Shown here piece by piece: positions 15,215-29,914 of a stretch of 64,000 bases of DNA (the first letter of the stretch is position 1; every line of letters starts with the position of its first letter). The notes beneath the pieces were generated by a model. It saw only the letters and a program-made list of their open reading frames with translations. It was not told where the DNA came from and ran no database searches. The stretch lies in assembly GCF_019703515.2 (NCBI RefSeq), contig NC_059385.1:29120001-29184000 (forward strand), written 5' to 3'. Position numbers and translations under genes: made by a program. This DNA comes from Myxocyprinus asiaticus (lineage: Eukaryota > Chordata > Actinopteri > Cypriniformes > Catostomidae).

Positions 15215-15724
15215 TACCACAAGCCCTTTCAATATTTAATCACATGAGGGATATGAACAATAAATATCTACAATTAAATTGTCACTAGTTAAAATGCTAA
15301 TTGATTTTAGCAATGAGATTACTACTAGTGAAAGTGCTAATCCAGTAATTACATTTTCACTTGTAAAAATGTTAAATCTTGATATAAAAAATTATACCCG
15401 TTCTTGAGATTAAAAAAAGCAAGTAGTAAAACATATAATTATTGATATCTTTAACTGCATTTTTACTAGTGGAATTTTACAATTATCTGTCATTCACTCC
15501 TATTCAAAATGCAATTACAGATATCTCACTTTTCTAACTAGTTGAAATTCCAAAAACACATATCAGCTATGTACTTTAAATTAGTAAAAATTATATGTAA
15601 TCAATAATTACAGTGTTACTAGTACAATTGTCCATTCCAAAGTAATTAAATATATCTTAAAAGGCTTTCTTACTAGTTACAATCATATTACACAGATCAA
15701 GCTAAATAAAAAAATAAAAAAATA

Positions 15725-15761
<37 letters not shown>

Positions 15762-16215
15762 TATATACATATATATAGGTGTTGATATCAGGAACAGATA
15801 TTTTCATTAGTAACAGTGAAATTATTGATCTGAAAAATAAGAAGTACTTAGCTGATATGCGTATTTGAACTTTTAGCTAGTAAGAAATTAATTATAGGTA
15901 TCTGTAATTGCATTTTGAATAAGAGCGAATTAATTTTTTTTACTAATAGAAATTAATTTTTTTATTTAAAAAAGTAATGGCATCATTTTTATAACAAGAA
16001 TTAATATTTTTACTAGTGCAAATGTATTACTAATTAAAAAAATGAGCACTCTCACTAGAAGTAATTCCATTCCTGATATCGAGAATTAGCATTTTATCTA
16101 GTGACAATTTAATTGTTGATATCTATAATTCATACCCTGCACATGATTAAAGTCAGTTCAGCTTGCCATAGTCCAGCACATAATTAAATGTCAAAAGGGC
16201 TTGCGATGGTTAAAA
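15215..16215. repeat. 1-kb long inverted repeat (fold-back element)
   Basis: The left side (ACAAGCCCTTTCAA... TATTTAATCACATGAGGG... CAATTAAATTGTCACTAG, 15215-15290) is mirrored by the right side (CTAGTGACAATTTAATTG... GATTAAAGTC... AAAAGGGCTTGC, 16093-16208). The inner parts also mirror: AATGCAATTACAGATATC near 15509-15526 against GTATCTGTAATTGCATTTTG near 15898-15917. The centre is an (AAT)n run at about 15725-15760. Many units contain ACTAGT. A further partial copy of the right tail follows at about 16453-16535. It is non-coding and most likely a hairpin MITE. Confidence 0.7.
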
Positions 16216-16674
16216 TAGTTAAATTCTTCAAAAGAACATGCAGTTACAGCTATCAAACATTGTGGGTTTTACCAGTGAAAATTAAATTTTTGATAACGAG
16301 TATGTGTATTTCAGCGACAAATGTCATTTTTCATATCAAGAGTTAATGTTTTTTAGTAGTGCATATGTAATTACAGATATATATATATATAAAAGTGGAT
16401 ATATATCTATATATATAAACAGTAGTTATAGCTGAAATAAAAAATTAAAAAAAGCATTTTATCTAGTGAAAATAGTATTGTTGATAACTTTAATTCATAT
16501 CCTGCACTTTATTAAAAGTCAATACGGCTTGCCATATGCACGTCTACTGTGTATTAACACATGCAATTGAAATCCTTTCTAAATGTAACTATTATACATT
16601 CTGCTTTGATAGGATCCTTCCACAGATCAGCAAATAATACAATAAATATGAAAATATTAATATTAAAATAGCAG
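16216..16674. repeat. Partial tandem copy of the fold-back element tail
   Basis: The string ATTTTATCTAGTGA plus TTGTTGATA, AATTCATA-CCTGCAC and GCTTGCCATA at 16083-16172 recurs in order at 16453-16540. The stretch between has the same AT-rich TAGTG-containing style. No coding content is seen. Confidence 0.5.
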
Positions 16675-17040
16675 GGGGCCTGTGTAGCTCAGTGAGTATT
16701 GATGCTGACTACCACCCCTGGAGTCACGAGTTTAAACCCAGGGTGTGCTGAGTGACTCCAGCCAGGTCTCCTAAGCAACCAAATTGGCCTGGTTGCTAGG
16801 GAGGGTATAGTGGGTAACCTCCTTGTGGTCGTGATTAAGTGGTTCTCGCTCTCAATGGGGCCCGTGGTAAGTTGTGCGTGGATCGCGGAGAGTAGCATGA
16901 GGCTCCACATGCTGTGAGTCTCCGTGGTGTCATGCACAGCAAGCCACATGATAAGATGTGCGGATTGACGTTCTCAGAAGCATTCTGAGACGTTCTTTGG
17001 GCATTCCAAAATTGGAGAGAAAAGGGGATAAAAAAATAAA
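16675..17040 (+). repeat. tRNA-derived SINE (cyprinid, HAmo-like)
   Basis: The head has a pol III A box (TGTGTAGCTCAGTGAGTA, 16681-16698) and a B box (GAGTTTAAACCC, 16728-16739) spaced as in a tRNA. A long unrelated body then contains CTCCAGCCAGGTCTCCTAAG and GGTTGCTAGGGAGGGT, and an A-rich tail follows. From memory this wording is that of an abundant tRNA-derived SINE of carp-like fishes (described as HAmo SINE in silver carp). It supports a cyprinid origin. The B box is degraded (TTTAAACC for TTCRAATCC), so this copy is probably inactive. Confidence 0.85.
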
Positions 17041-18574
17041 ACAAAATAAAAATAGCAATTTATGCCTGTGTTGCTCACAATTTGTACAGTGATTAACAAA
17101 CTATGGGAAACGTTGTGGCTGGTTGGTATTTGAAATGATCTTATTTGATCAAAGGTGGCACTTTAACTGAAACGTTTGGAAACCACAGTAGAAAGTAATC
17201 TCAGAATTCAGTGCATGCAGAACATTTGCTTACTGTGCATGGTACATACATAGTATAATCGTATTATGCTATTACGAACTTTGCCTTAAGTCACCATCAG
17301 CCTCTAGCACACATCAGTGGGGCAGCTTAATGAAGCAGATTTTCTCTCTCTTTTTTGCTCGTTAATGCTATCTCTCTCTTGTTCCTTCATGTTTTTTCAT
17401 CATACACTTAATGCCCCCAATATTCATTATTTCTTGATGATATTGTCATCAGCACTCCTGCTGGATTGATTACATCACTGATGTGCCCGGCTGTTGTTTT
17501 ACCCAGCGTGCATTAGCGGCAAGAGCATCCATCGTGTAAATGATTAATTCGCTTCATTCACCTTGCATTTGCATGGCAGTGGAGCATTCGCAACATTTGC
17601 AACATCTCGCTGTTACAATCAGCGATGTGCAAATTTAAAAAGGAAGGGAGAGATAATGAGATGCTACTGTCATCAGTGAATATATAAAAGGAGTGTGTTA
17701 ATACAGTCTAAGACCTCATAAAAAGGAGTGTGTTAAAACTGTTCCTTTAGGTGCTGTCTGATAATGTTTTGCTGAGCAGAAAAGTGGAGTGTATGGTTTT
17801 GGATTGCCTAAGATGCATTTTAGACTTTAATAAGAGAGTTCTTCAAAATGTTGTTACTTCAAGATGTTTTCAAAAGCCAAAAACACATTCCATCATCATT
17901 ATACTACAAATCCACATCATGGTCTTATATTGCTCAGGGCTCTACATTAAATGCCAAAGTCACTAAATGACACGCATTGAATAAAGTTTCTTATAGTGAG
18001 CGGTTTTAATATTGAACAAAATTACTTTGAGTTGGCAGGGTGAGAACATTGCCTTTATCTCACTGGAAGAAAAGTGTAGCCCTTTTTTTCTTTAATATAT
18101 GCGTGTGAAGGTTTTTATTCATCCGGGCCATTGTCAGGCGTCTTTGTGTATTTATTGAAAAGCATCTGGATATTGTTTATTTGAATGGATAAACTGAATC
18201 CAGATGCTTTTGACTGAATTCGCCCAGACGTTCCCTAATGTAGGTATTACATAAAAAAGACCCGTCTTGTCATGCTGACCCAGTTTACGTTTCTATGACA
18301 AGTATAATTTTTTTTATGAATAATTCATGTTAACCTTTTCAGTTGAAGAAACATTGAAAGTTAATCAAACAAATTCCATTCAATGTTTGATCTCACCTTT
18401 AAAAGATAATGTCTATTAAAGCATCAATGTGTCCTCCCTTTTTATTGCACACCTCTAAAGTGCACTTAGAACTTTACTGGGTTTGATGATGTTTGCTAAG
18501 GCAAGAATCACTATTACGGTTGTTCATGCTTAGGGTTAGGAATTTGCCAAACCCTATAATCCATTTAGTACATA
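17041..18574. other. Single-copy-looking non-coding sequence
   Basis: No gene or clear transposon. The section 17280-17660 is of balanced composition (with AATGATTAATTCGCTTCATT and TTGCATTTGCATGGCAG) and looks like a candidate conserved non-coding element by style. The octamer-like ATTTGCAT at 17568-17575 is a plausible POU-factor site but could be chance. Confidence 0.35.
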
Positions 18575-18903
18575 ACTCATAGGGCCGTCACGATTCTGAA
18601 ATTTGGCTGATGATTCATTGTCAAACAAATAATTGCGATTATGATAATTAATTTTCTGTTTTAGTGTTTCCACAATTAATTATCATATTAATTGTCATAT
18701 TTCTTAAGGTGCATGTGTGCTTCATACACCTCAAGAATGTCAAGGAATCGTATGAAGAGTATGGAGCTACAGAGCTGAGATATTTTTCTAAAAATCTTTG
18801 TTTGTGTTCTGCTGAAGAAAGAAAGTCATATGCATCTGGGATGGCATGAGGGTAAGTAAACGATAAGAGAATTTTCATTTTTGGGTGAACTAGCCCTTTA
18901 ACA
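18575..18903. repeat. Dispersed fish repeat (DNA-transposon derived)
   Basis: Two adjacent common fish repeat pieces are present: one with AGGGCCGTCACGATTCTGAA (18582-18601), and one running from about 18710 to 18901 with TTCTGCTGAAGAAAGAAAGT and ending TTTTTGGGTGAACTAGCCCT. A reverse-oriented relative lies at about 45135-45260. The small open frame at 18664-18849 lies inside this repeat and is not a gene. Confidence 0.65.
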
Positions 18904-19760
18904 ACCACTCAGAACAACTTAGAAACAATCTATCTATGCCCTCGCAACCACCAAGCACACCTTAACAAACAGCTAGTGACCACCCATGAAGACACAAAGC
19001 AAAACACTAACTAACAATAAAAACACCTTAGCAACCACCTTGCAACATCCTAAACATCCTTGTAACAACCTATCACCCTAGCAACCAACTAACAACCAAT
19101 CAGAACAGCTTAGACACCACATGTAAACTTCCCGAACAACCACCGAAAACCTTATAGGCACCCACATAGGAAGGCACTAACAAACACTCAAAACACCTTA
19201 GCAACAACCTAGATATGCCCTTGCAACCACACAGAACACCTAAGCAATCTCCCAGAATACCCTAGCAATCATACAAACACCTTACTAGCATAGCAAGTTC
19301 GCTAACAAACACTCAGAACATGTTAGCATCCACGTTAGCGACATACTAAATACCACTCAGAACAGCTTAGAAACCATGTACAGTAACAAAGCCCTTGCAA
19401 CCACCCAGAACTCACTAACAATCACCTAGCAAAAAACCAGAACACCTTAGAGCTCACATGCGCGAATAAACTCTCAGAACATATTACCAATCACAAAGCA
19501 ACATGCTAACAACCACTTAAATCAGCTTAGTAACCACATATCAGTGCCCTTGTAATCACTCAGAACACCCTTGCTCCTGGATAGCAAGCTCTCTAACAGC
19601 ACTCAGAACACCTTAGCATTCATCAAGAAATATATAAAAAATTACTCAGAAAAGCTAAGATACCTTGTATCACCCTCTTGCAACTGCTCAGAACACCCAT
19701 GTAGCCACCTAGTAACAGCCTAGCAACCACCCAAGACACCCTAGCATGGAAACATGCTAA
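18904..19760. repeat. Degenerate minisatellite (CAACCACnCAGAACAnCTTAG type)
   Basis: Some 850 bp are built from diverged, tandem-like units containing CTAGCAACCA, ACTCAGAACA and CACCTTAGCA in varying order and spacing. The repeat is old and irregular, and stops at about 19760. No transcription unit is implied. Confidence 0.8.
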
Positions 19761-20410
19761 CAACCAATCAGGGCTGCGTTTCCCAAAAGCATCGCAAGCT
19801 TTAGTTGATCGTAGAGACCATTGGCCCTGGCCATTCATCAAGCTGCAGACAGGTATACTTGAAGAGACAGAATGACAGCCAGAGAAAATAATAGTTTTGA
19901 GATTTTAAACTTCAGCAAATAAACATCAGAATTCAGTATGTTTTATAGCTGTATGTATAGTGTCTAATAATACATTGGCAATGAACACTTAAGTTTCTCT
20001 TGCCAATAAAGTTTGATATGAATTGAATCTGCCCATTTGATCCTGTTATAAAAAAAAGTCCACTGGAAAACGGCAGAAGATTTTGCCCAAATTGTAATTA
20101 CAATATATTGGCATGTACTGTATACATATATTGTATCAAAGATTAATACCTGTAGAAATATGTCTACGTAATTAACTCTTTAAGCAAAGAAAAAACAAAC
20201 AAACACCTTAACATGTAAATATTTAAATATTTAAAATAAATCATGACTAACCAATTTCTTGCAAGTTATTTGAGATGAAATGAAAGTACATTTATTTATT
20301 TTTTATTATTTGTTATGTATCACATACCATAATTTAATCATGATTAATTGTGATTAATCACAGAAAACTGTGTGATTAATTAGATTTTTTTTTAAATTAA
20401 GCGATTCACA
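19761..20410. other. AT-rich spacer with a DNA-repeat fragment
   Basis: Mostly AT-rich sequence with no exon. At about 20330-20400 is a fragment containing AATTGTGATTAATCACAG, a motif of a common fish DNA repeat. Confidence 0.45.
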
Positions 20411-21661
20411 GTCCCATTCAAAAAATGTGGTTGCATAAGTATTCACCCCCTTCAAGTCAGTATTTAGTAGATGCACCTTTGGTAGCAATTACAGCCTTGA
20501 GCCTATGTGGATAGGTCTCTATCAACTTGATACATCTGGACACTGCAATTTTCCCCATTCTTCTTTGCAAAACTGCTCAAGCTCTGTCAGGTTGCATGGA
20601 GATCGTGAGTGCCTAGCCTTTTTCAAGTCCATCCATAGATTCTCAATTGGGTTAAGGTCTGGACTCTGACTCTGCCACTCCAGGACATTAACATTGTTAT
20701 TTAGAAACCATTCTTGTGTAGCTTTGGCTGTATACTTGGGATCGTTGTCTTGCTGGAAAACAAATCTTCTCAGTTCAAGTCTGTTTTCTTGCAGACAGCA
20801 TGAGGTTTTCCTCCAGGAGTTCCCTGTATTTTGCAGCATTCATTTTACCCTCTACCTTTACAAGCCTTCCAGGTCCTGATCCAGAGAAGCATCCCTACAT
20901 GATGCTACCACCACCATGCTTCATGGTGGGGATGGTGTATTTTTGATTATGTGCAGTGTTTGGTTCACACCAAACATAGTATCTGGTTTGATGACCTAAA
21001 AGCTCAATTTTGGTCTAATCAGACCATAAAATCTTCTTCCAGCTGACTTCAGAGTCTCCCACATGCCTTCTGGAAAACTCTAGCTGAGATTTCATATGGG
21101 TTTTTTTCAATAATGGCTTTCTCTTTGCCACTCTCCCATAAAGCTGTGGCTAATGAAGAACCTGGGCAACAGTTGTTGTATGCACAGTCTCTCCCATCTC
21201 AGCCACTGAAGCTTGTAAGTAGAGTCATAGGTCTCTTGGTGGCCTCCATCACTAGTCCCCTTCTTGCATGGTCACTCAGTTTTTGAGGACAGCCTGCTCT
21301 AGGCAGATTTACTGCTGTGCCATACTTTTTGTATTTCTTAATTATTGACTTCACAGTACTCCAAGGGGTATTCAGGGACTGAGAACTTTTCTTGTATCCA
21401 TCCCCTGATTTATGTTTATCAATAACCTTTTTGTGGATTTGCTTGGAGTGTTCTTTTGTCTTCATGGTGTTTTTTTTTTCTCTCCAGATACTGACTCACC
21501 AGTAAGTGGACCTTCCAGAGACAGATGCATTTATACTAAAATCACTTGAAACACCTTGGCTGTGCACAGGTGATCTCCATTTAATTAATTAAGCAAGATT
21601 TAAAACCAGTTGGTTGCACAAGGAGGATTTAGGTGAGTTGCATTAAAGGGGGTGAATACTT
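20411..21661 (-). mobile_element. Tc1-like transposon, degenerate
   Basis: The termini carry matching inverted motifs: AAGTATTCACCCCCTT at 20438-20453 and AAGGGGGTGAATACTT at 21646-21661. The intervening minus strand encodes a decayed Tc1 transposase (20522-21465). The outer end on the left continues with the usual GTGGTTGCATAAGT sequence, while the right end stops shortly after AATACTTG, so a few terminal bases appear lost. Confidence 0.85.
20522..21465 (-). pseudogene. Tc1-like DD34E transposase pseudogene
   Basis: The N-terminal frame begins MKTKEHSKQIHKKVIDKHK at 21465 and contains the paired HTH DNA-binding region (SGDGYKKSSQSLNTPWSTV). The C-terminal frame (20522-20839) contains the second catalytic Asp ([18 protein letters not shown]) and the [11 protein letters not shown] motif with the catalytic Glu. 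Between them (20840-21198) the protein is scattered over several frames with stops. The start was chosen because Tc1 transposases of this group begin MKTKE-type. It is dead. Confidence 0.85.
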
Positions 21662-22057
21662 GATGATGGCAGGGGAGCAGAGCTTATCCCCGCCCAGGAC
21701 GGGACCTAAACCTGTGGTGGAGGGAGGTTCAAACAACGGAAGTATGCAAACAATGAGGGGCAGCTGAGCAGGCTTATAAAACAGAGGCTGTATTGTGATT
21801 AGATATGATGCCTGATAAAATGAATCCCGATATATTCCTGCTAGAGCTACGCTTACGTTTACATTTCTGAAACATCATGTAAACACGATCGCAGCCATTT
21901 AAGAAATTAAAAACTTTTGAGAGAAAGCTCTTTATCACACACGGTTGCTGTCGGAGAGTGTAAGTGCTGTTTTTGAAGAGTGCGTATGTGGGTATGTACG
22001 TCAATTGTGTATGTGCACAAGTAAGGTCTGATGTAGACGGAAACCCCACAGTGTACC
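21662..22057. other. Spacer, unrecognised
   Basis: No gene. The segment ends GTGTACC, the left flank of the miniature LTR element at 22058. The 97-codon minus frame at 21774-22067 has no family resemblance. Confidence 0.4.
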
Positions 22058-23288
22058 TGTAACACATTCATTGGAAAGGAGGAGGCAAGAACCGGCTTGA
22101 TAATATAAATAATAGTTTAATACAAAACTGAACCAAAAAGACAAACACACACACAGGTGTCGGACAGCTGTCCATAACTCTCTCTCTGTCGCACTGCCGT
22201 CTCCAGTCGGCCTTATCCCTCTCGGGCTTAATTAGCCTAATTCGGGGCCAGGCATGCAGAATCACGACCCGGCCCCGCCCTCCGCCTGCCACATTCCTCC
22301 CTCATTCTCTCAGGCTGGGGAGCCCCCGGCATGACCTACATCCCCCCCCTTTCCCTGGGGGGAGGCGTGCCCTTCTGGCCCTGTCTGCCGTCAGGTCATC
22401 CCCGTCTTCCTGGAACTGGGAGGGGACAAGGGGAGTGAAACAACAACAACAACAACAAAAAAAAACATGGTACATGCACACTGTAACGGTGATGATACCA
22501 ACTTAACATAATAATATTTAAAAAGAGAGGGAAAGGCCAACGTGGAGCGGGAGAGAGAGGAGAGAGAGAGAAAAATAAAAAAATAATAATTTACTCGCTG
22601 GTTCTCTGATATGCCGTAGCCTGGTCCTCGGCCACTCCTCCACCCTCTGGTGGATGACAGCCGTGCCTCCCCAGGCGGATCGGAGGCAGTCCTCCGGCCC
22701 CTGGTGGACGGAACACCCCGCCGTGTTTTCGGTGGATGGTAGGGGTCTCCCCCTCTCTCTGTCGCGCTGCCGTCTCCAGTCGGCCTTATCCCTCTCAGGC
22801 TTAATTAGCCTAATTCGGGGCCAGGCGTGCAGAATCGCGACTCGGCCCCGCCCTCCGCCTGCCACATTCCTCCCTCGTTCTCCCGTTCCAGGTGGTCGGC
22901 CAGGAGCCCCTCCCCACTCGTGGTCGGCAGTCTCAGACCCTGGCACGTTTCAGCGGCTGGTAGGGGTCTCCTCTGCCCCTGGCAGCAGCCTCCTTCCCTC
23001 GCGGTCAGCGTTTGGCTGGGGTGGATGGTAGTGGCGAGGACTCTACTACGGCGCATCCCTCCTCCTTCCCGGATTTCGGCACCAGTGTAACACATTCAGT
23101 GGAAAGGAGGAGGCAAGAACCGGCTTGATAATATAAATAATAATTTAATACGAAACTGAACCAAATATACAAACACACACACAGGTGTCGGACAGCTGTC
23201 CATAACTCTCTCTCTCTGTCGCACTGCCGTCTCCTGTCGGCCTTATCCCTCTCGGGCTTAATCAACCTAATTCCCTCCGCCTGCCACA
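22058..23288 (-). mobile_element. Miniature (TRIM-like) LTR retroelement, copy 1
   Basis: Two direct LTRs (22058-22293 and 23086-23288), both TG...CA on the + strand, enclose about 790 bp with no coding domains. Read on the minus strand, the 5' LTR (23086-23288) is followed by a primer-binding-site-like TGGTGCCGAAATCCGGGA. The LTR contains GAGAGGGATAAGG and a late ATTATTTATATTATCAAGCC. The second LTR lacks about 33 bp present in the first. A third partial LTR-like segment lies inside (about 22750-22870). Flanks GTACC (22053-22057) and GAACC (23289-23293) are a near-match target duplication. The interior shares wording with the element at 40608-41769. Confidence 0.85.
22750..22870 (-). repeat. 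Internal partial LTR copy within miniature LTR element
   Basis: The segment from CTCTCTCTGTCGCGCTGCCG through CGCCTGCCACATTCCTCCCTC repeats the distal half of the left LTR and the start of the interior (22180-22304) with a few substitutions. It keeps the block that the 23086-23288 LTR has lost. This suggests a tandem or recombined structure (LTR-internal-LTR-internal-LTR) later reduced by deletion. Confidence 0.75.
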
Positions 23289-23640
23289 GAACCGCAATGT
23301 ATCTGTCGCATTACATAGTGCACGCCGCTTTTGTGTCTTCAGCACCTTTCATGCACTAAACAGCTTTCTGGTGTATGTGTAAATGAGGTATTATAATTTG
23401 ATGTCATCAGATGTTATTACTCCATCCCCTGCGTTATGTCATTAATGACAACTCTATATTGTTGATCCAACATGGTTTGAACAAAAATTTTATGCCATAG
23501 TTACTACAGTACTACAGACTCCTGACCAGCTAGTTAATTTCTCCAACACAGCATCGTGCTATGGTGGTTAAGCAGTGAGTTTCATTGTTGTACTGAAAAC
23601 GCTCCCCAGAACAGCTTAGAAACCTATCATTTCAAGATGG
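23289..23640. repeat. Dispersed repeat, second copy of 8460-8775
   Basis: From 23319 to about 23600 the sequence follows 8460-8775 with scattered differences (shared TTTCTGGTGTA, GAGGTATTATAATTTGAT, GCGT-ATGTCATTAA, CTAGTTAATTTCTCCAAC, TATGGTGG). It is non-coding and of unrecognised class. Confidence 0.65.
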
Positions 23641-24080
23641 CATGGCCACAACCATCCTACTCGCTCCAGCTAGATTGTATTTTTTGGGTGGTTTTTTATA
23701 CCGTGTTATGTCTTTCACACATGTCACCCAGGCATGTACAACACACAATCAACAGACACTCATAAATATTGGATTAGCACAGATTTACATTTTTCCAACA
23801 TTTCTTGGATTCATCTGCCAAGAGAGATTCTCCAGAACAGCAACTACAAAGGCAAACTCCCAAGGCGCAAGAAGCACCGGCATTTGGCATACTGGCAACC
23901 TTTACCTACGATTCTGCTTACTAATGTCCAGTCCATGGAGAACAAACTGGATGACATTAAGGCAAGGATAAAATATCAATGGGACATTAGAGACTGCAAT
24001 GCTTTCTGCCTGAAAGAGACTTACTTGGCTGACCCCCATGGTGCTGGATCATCCAGCAGAGTCCTTCTCTGTCCATAGTA
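23641..24080 (+). pseudogene. Non-LTR retrotransposon fragment (endonuclease N-terminus)
   Basis: A frame at 23734-24078 contains ILLTNVQSMENKLDDIKARI followed by RDCNAFCLKETYLAD. This is the (A/T)NV-SL-NK-DEL-A ... ETWL start of an apurinic-type endonuclease from L2/CR1/Rex-like LINEs. The WL of the ETWL motif is altered and nothing of the reverse transcriptase follows. The piece is a short, truncated fossil; the preceding basic stretch (KGKLPRRKKHR) matches the usual leader of such ORFs. Confidence 0.6.
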
Positions 24081-27406
<3,326 letters not shown>

Positions 27407-28096
27407 CATCCCATAGATGCTTAATCGGATTTAGATCTGGGGAATTTCAAGGCCAAGTCAACACCTTGAACTCTTTGTCATGTTCCTCAAACCATTCCCA
27501 AACAATTTTTGCAGTGTGGCAGGGCGCATTATACTGCTGAAAGAGGCCACTGCCATCAGGGAATACCATTGCCATGAAGGGGTGTACATGGTCTGCAACA
27601 ATCTTTAGGTAGGTGATACGTGTCAAAGTAACATCCACATGAATGCCAAGACCCAAGGTTTCCCAGCAGAATATTGCCCAGAGTATCGCACTGCCTCCGC
27701 CGGCCTGCCTTCTTTCCATGGTGCATCCTCCTGCCATCTCTTCCCCAGGTAATAGACGCACACACACTCGGCCGTCCACATGATCTAAAAGAAATCATGA
27801 TTCATCAGACCAGGCCACCTTCTTCCATTGCTCCATGGTCCAGTTCTGATGCTCATATGCCTATTGAGGCACTTTCGGCAGTGGACAGGGGTCAGCATGG
27901 GCACTCTGACCGGTCTGTGGCTACGCAGCCCCATACGCAGCAAGCTGCGATGCACTGTGTGTTCTGACACTTTCCTATCATGGCCAGCATTAAGTTTTTC
28001 AGCAATTTGTGCCATAGTACCTCTTCTGTGGGATCGGACCAGACACCCAGGTGCATCAATAAGCCTTGGGCACCCATAACCCTGTCGCTGGTTCAC
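27407..28096 (-). pseudogene. Tc1-like transposase fragment B
   Basis: On the minus strand, from 28096 down, the frame contains GTMAQIAEKLNAGHDRKVSE, HTVHRSLLRMGLRSHRPVRV, a second-domain start with FF-type sequence near 27785, then (27447-27779) DGRVCVRLLPGEEM, AILWAIFCWETLGLGIHVDV, the Asp box (FQQYNAPCHTAKIVWEWF; Tyr replaces the usual catalytic Asp) and the LTWP start of the Glu box near 27430. It lacks both terminal repeats: its 5' part ends against gypsy sequence at about 28096 and its 3' part runs into fragment A. Frames shift near 27785 and a stop lies near 27450. It is dead. Confidence 0.85.
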
Positions 28097-28099
28097 TCG

Positions 28100-29200
28100 T
28101 TGTCCTTCCTAACCACGTAGACAGGTCCATCTTCCGGGGGGGGGTGTTCATCAACCGGACCAGGTTCTGTGGATTAAGGAGAGAGAGAGACGGGTGTTGA
28201 GGTTTCAAAAGGTAGACGTGGAATGTAAAGTGAATACAATAATGAGGTATGAGTTGGTATGTGACTGGATTTATTTGTTTCATGATGGTGAAGGGACCAA
28301 TGTAACGGGGACTTAGCTTTTTACATGGGAGGTGCAGCCTGAGCCACACCTTCTGCCCGGGCTGGTAAACAGGAGTTGAAGATCTACGGGCATCAGTGTG
28401 GCTCTTCTGGCGGCGCACAGCTTGTTGCAGGTGGTGGTGAGCTAAGTCCCAGACCCTCTCGCTCTCTCTAAATCTCTCTCTCTCGCTCTGGCTCTCTGGA
28501 CCATGGAAAGAGAGGGTGTTGGTAGCCGAGTATGCACTGGAATGGAGTGAGATTGGTGGAAGGCTAACGCAGGGAGTTCTGTATGTACTTGGCCCAGGAC
28601 AGGAAGCGACGCCAACGGTTCTGGCAGCGATGATAGAAAGTTCTGAGGAATCAGCCAATCTCTTAGATTTTTCTTTCTGTCTGCGCGTTATACTGCTGAT
28701 GGTATCCAGAAGAGAGGCTGACTCTTGAAATGAACTGGGGACCTCTGTCAGAGACAATGTCTTCAGGGATTCCATAATACATAATACATTGTTAAATAGC
28801 ATCTCAGCCATTTCCATGGAGGTGGGAAGACCCTTGAGGGGAACCAGCTTGCAGGCCTTGGAAAATAGGTCCACTGTTATTAGCACACAGGTGAATCCTT
28901 CAGAGGGCTGTAAGTCCATTATGAAGTCTACTTCCAGGTGTAACCAAGGGTGACATGGAACGGGCTGCGGATGGAGTTTGCCAGCTGGTACTTGACATGG
29001 CACAGTCCAGGCATCCCTGGACGAATCTTCTGACATCTCTGTCCATATGCGGCCACCAGAACCGGTCCTGGATGAGTGAGAGGGTCCTATTGGTCCCAGG
29101 GTGGACAGTGCCCAAAGAGGAGTGTACAGACTCAATGAGTGTCAGACATTGGGAAGTGGGAACATAGGTCCTGTTGGTGGGGCAGCCCGGCGGAACAGGT
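28100..29200 (-). pseudogene. Gypsy integrase region
   Basis: The zinc-binding domain appears as HSSLGTVHPG ... FVQGCLDCA (about 28995-29125), giving the H-H-C-C pattern. The core starts WLHLEVDFIMDLQPSEG with the first catalytic Asp (about 28905-28955) and TVDLFSKACKLVPL (about 28860). The middle of the core, including the second Asp and the Glu, is compressed and frame-shifted (about 28600-28790). The C-terminal part has QKVWLRLHLPCKKLSPRYIG (about 28300-28360), the usual GPY/F-type region before the chromodomain. It cannot encode active integrase. Confidence 0.8.
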
Positions 29201-29400
29201 TCAGTGGCGGCGGCTTCCGCAATGCTATCGTCTGGGGACTACTGGATGGGACTCACTATGACATGTGGAGGAAGTATGGTTTTGGGTTCCTCTGTGTTTT
29301 CCTCTGGAGAGAAGAGACAGGAAAGAGCATCTGCTTTGAAGTTCTTGGCACCTGGATGATAGGAGATGGTGAAGTCAAAGTGTGTGAAGAAGAGGGCCCA

Positions 29401-29682
29401 TCATGCCTGACGAGGATTGAGTCGACGAGCTTCCCGAAGATACTCAAGGTTTCTGTGGTCAGTTAGCACCAGAAAAGTATGACGGGCCCCCTCCAACCAA
29501 TGCCGCCACTCTTCCAGGGCTAGCTTAATAGCCAAAAGCTCCCGGTTTCCAATGTTATATTTCTGCTCCTCTGGGGTGAGTTTTTTGGAGAAGTAGGCAC
29601 ATGGATGGAGTTTTGATGGTTTACCCTGCTGCTGAGATAGGACGGCTCCTACGCCATTAGTAGAAGCATCTACCTCCACCAC
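29401..29682 (-). pseudogene. Gypsy RNase H domain
   Basis: The frame contains [17 protein letters not shown] (first catalytic Asp), [20 protein letters not shown] (catalytic Glu) and [12 protein letters not shown] (second Asp), the canonical Ty3/gypsy RNase H signature. It is followed downstream on the minus strand by an ADALS-type end (about 29340). It sits between the RT and integrase pieces; the frame is interrupted on both sides. Confidence 0.85.
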
Positions 29683-29914
29683 AAAAGGTTTGTTTGGGTC
29701 TGGATAGATTAGGAGTGGAGCTGTTGTGAAGGCATTCTTGAGATGTTGAAAGGCGTAGGAAGCCTAGGGGGTCCAGTATAGAGACTTAGGCTTCGACTTG
29801 AGGAGGGAAGTTAATGGAACAGTGATGGCTGTAGTTCCTAATGATCCAACGGTAGAAGTTGGCGAATCCTAAAAAATGCTGGAGTTCCTTGAAGGTGGAA
29901 GGAGTGGGACAGGA

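Noticed and set aside
16675..16750. A functional tRNA gene
   Set aside because: A and B boxes are present, but the cloverleaf stems fail and a SINE body and A-rich tail follow.
28056..29135. A single 359-codon protein on the minus strand
   Set aside because: The frame joins integrase pieces through an out-of-register middle; it is a decayed pol segment, not an intact protein.
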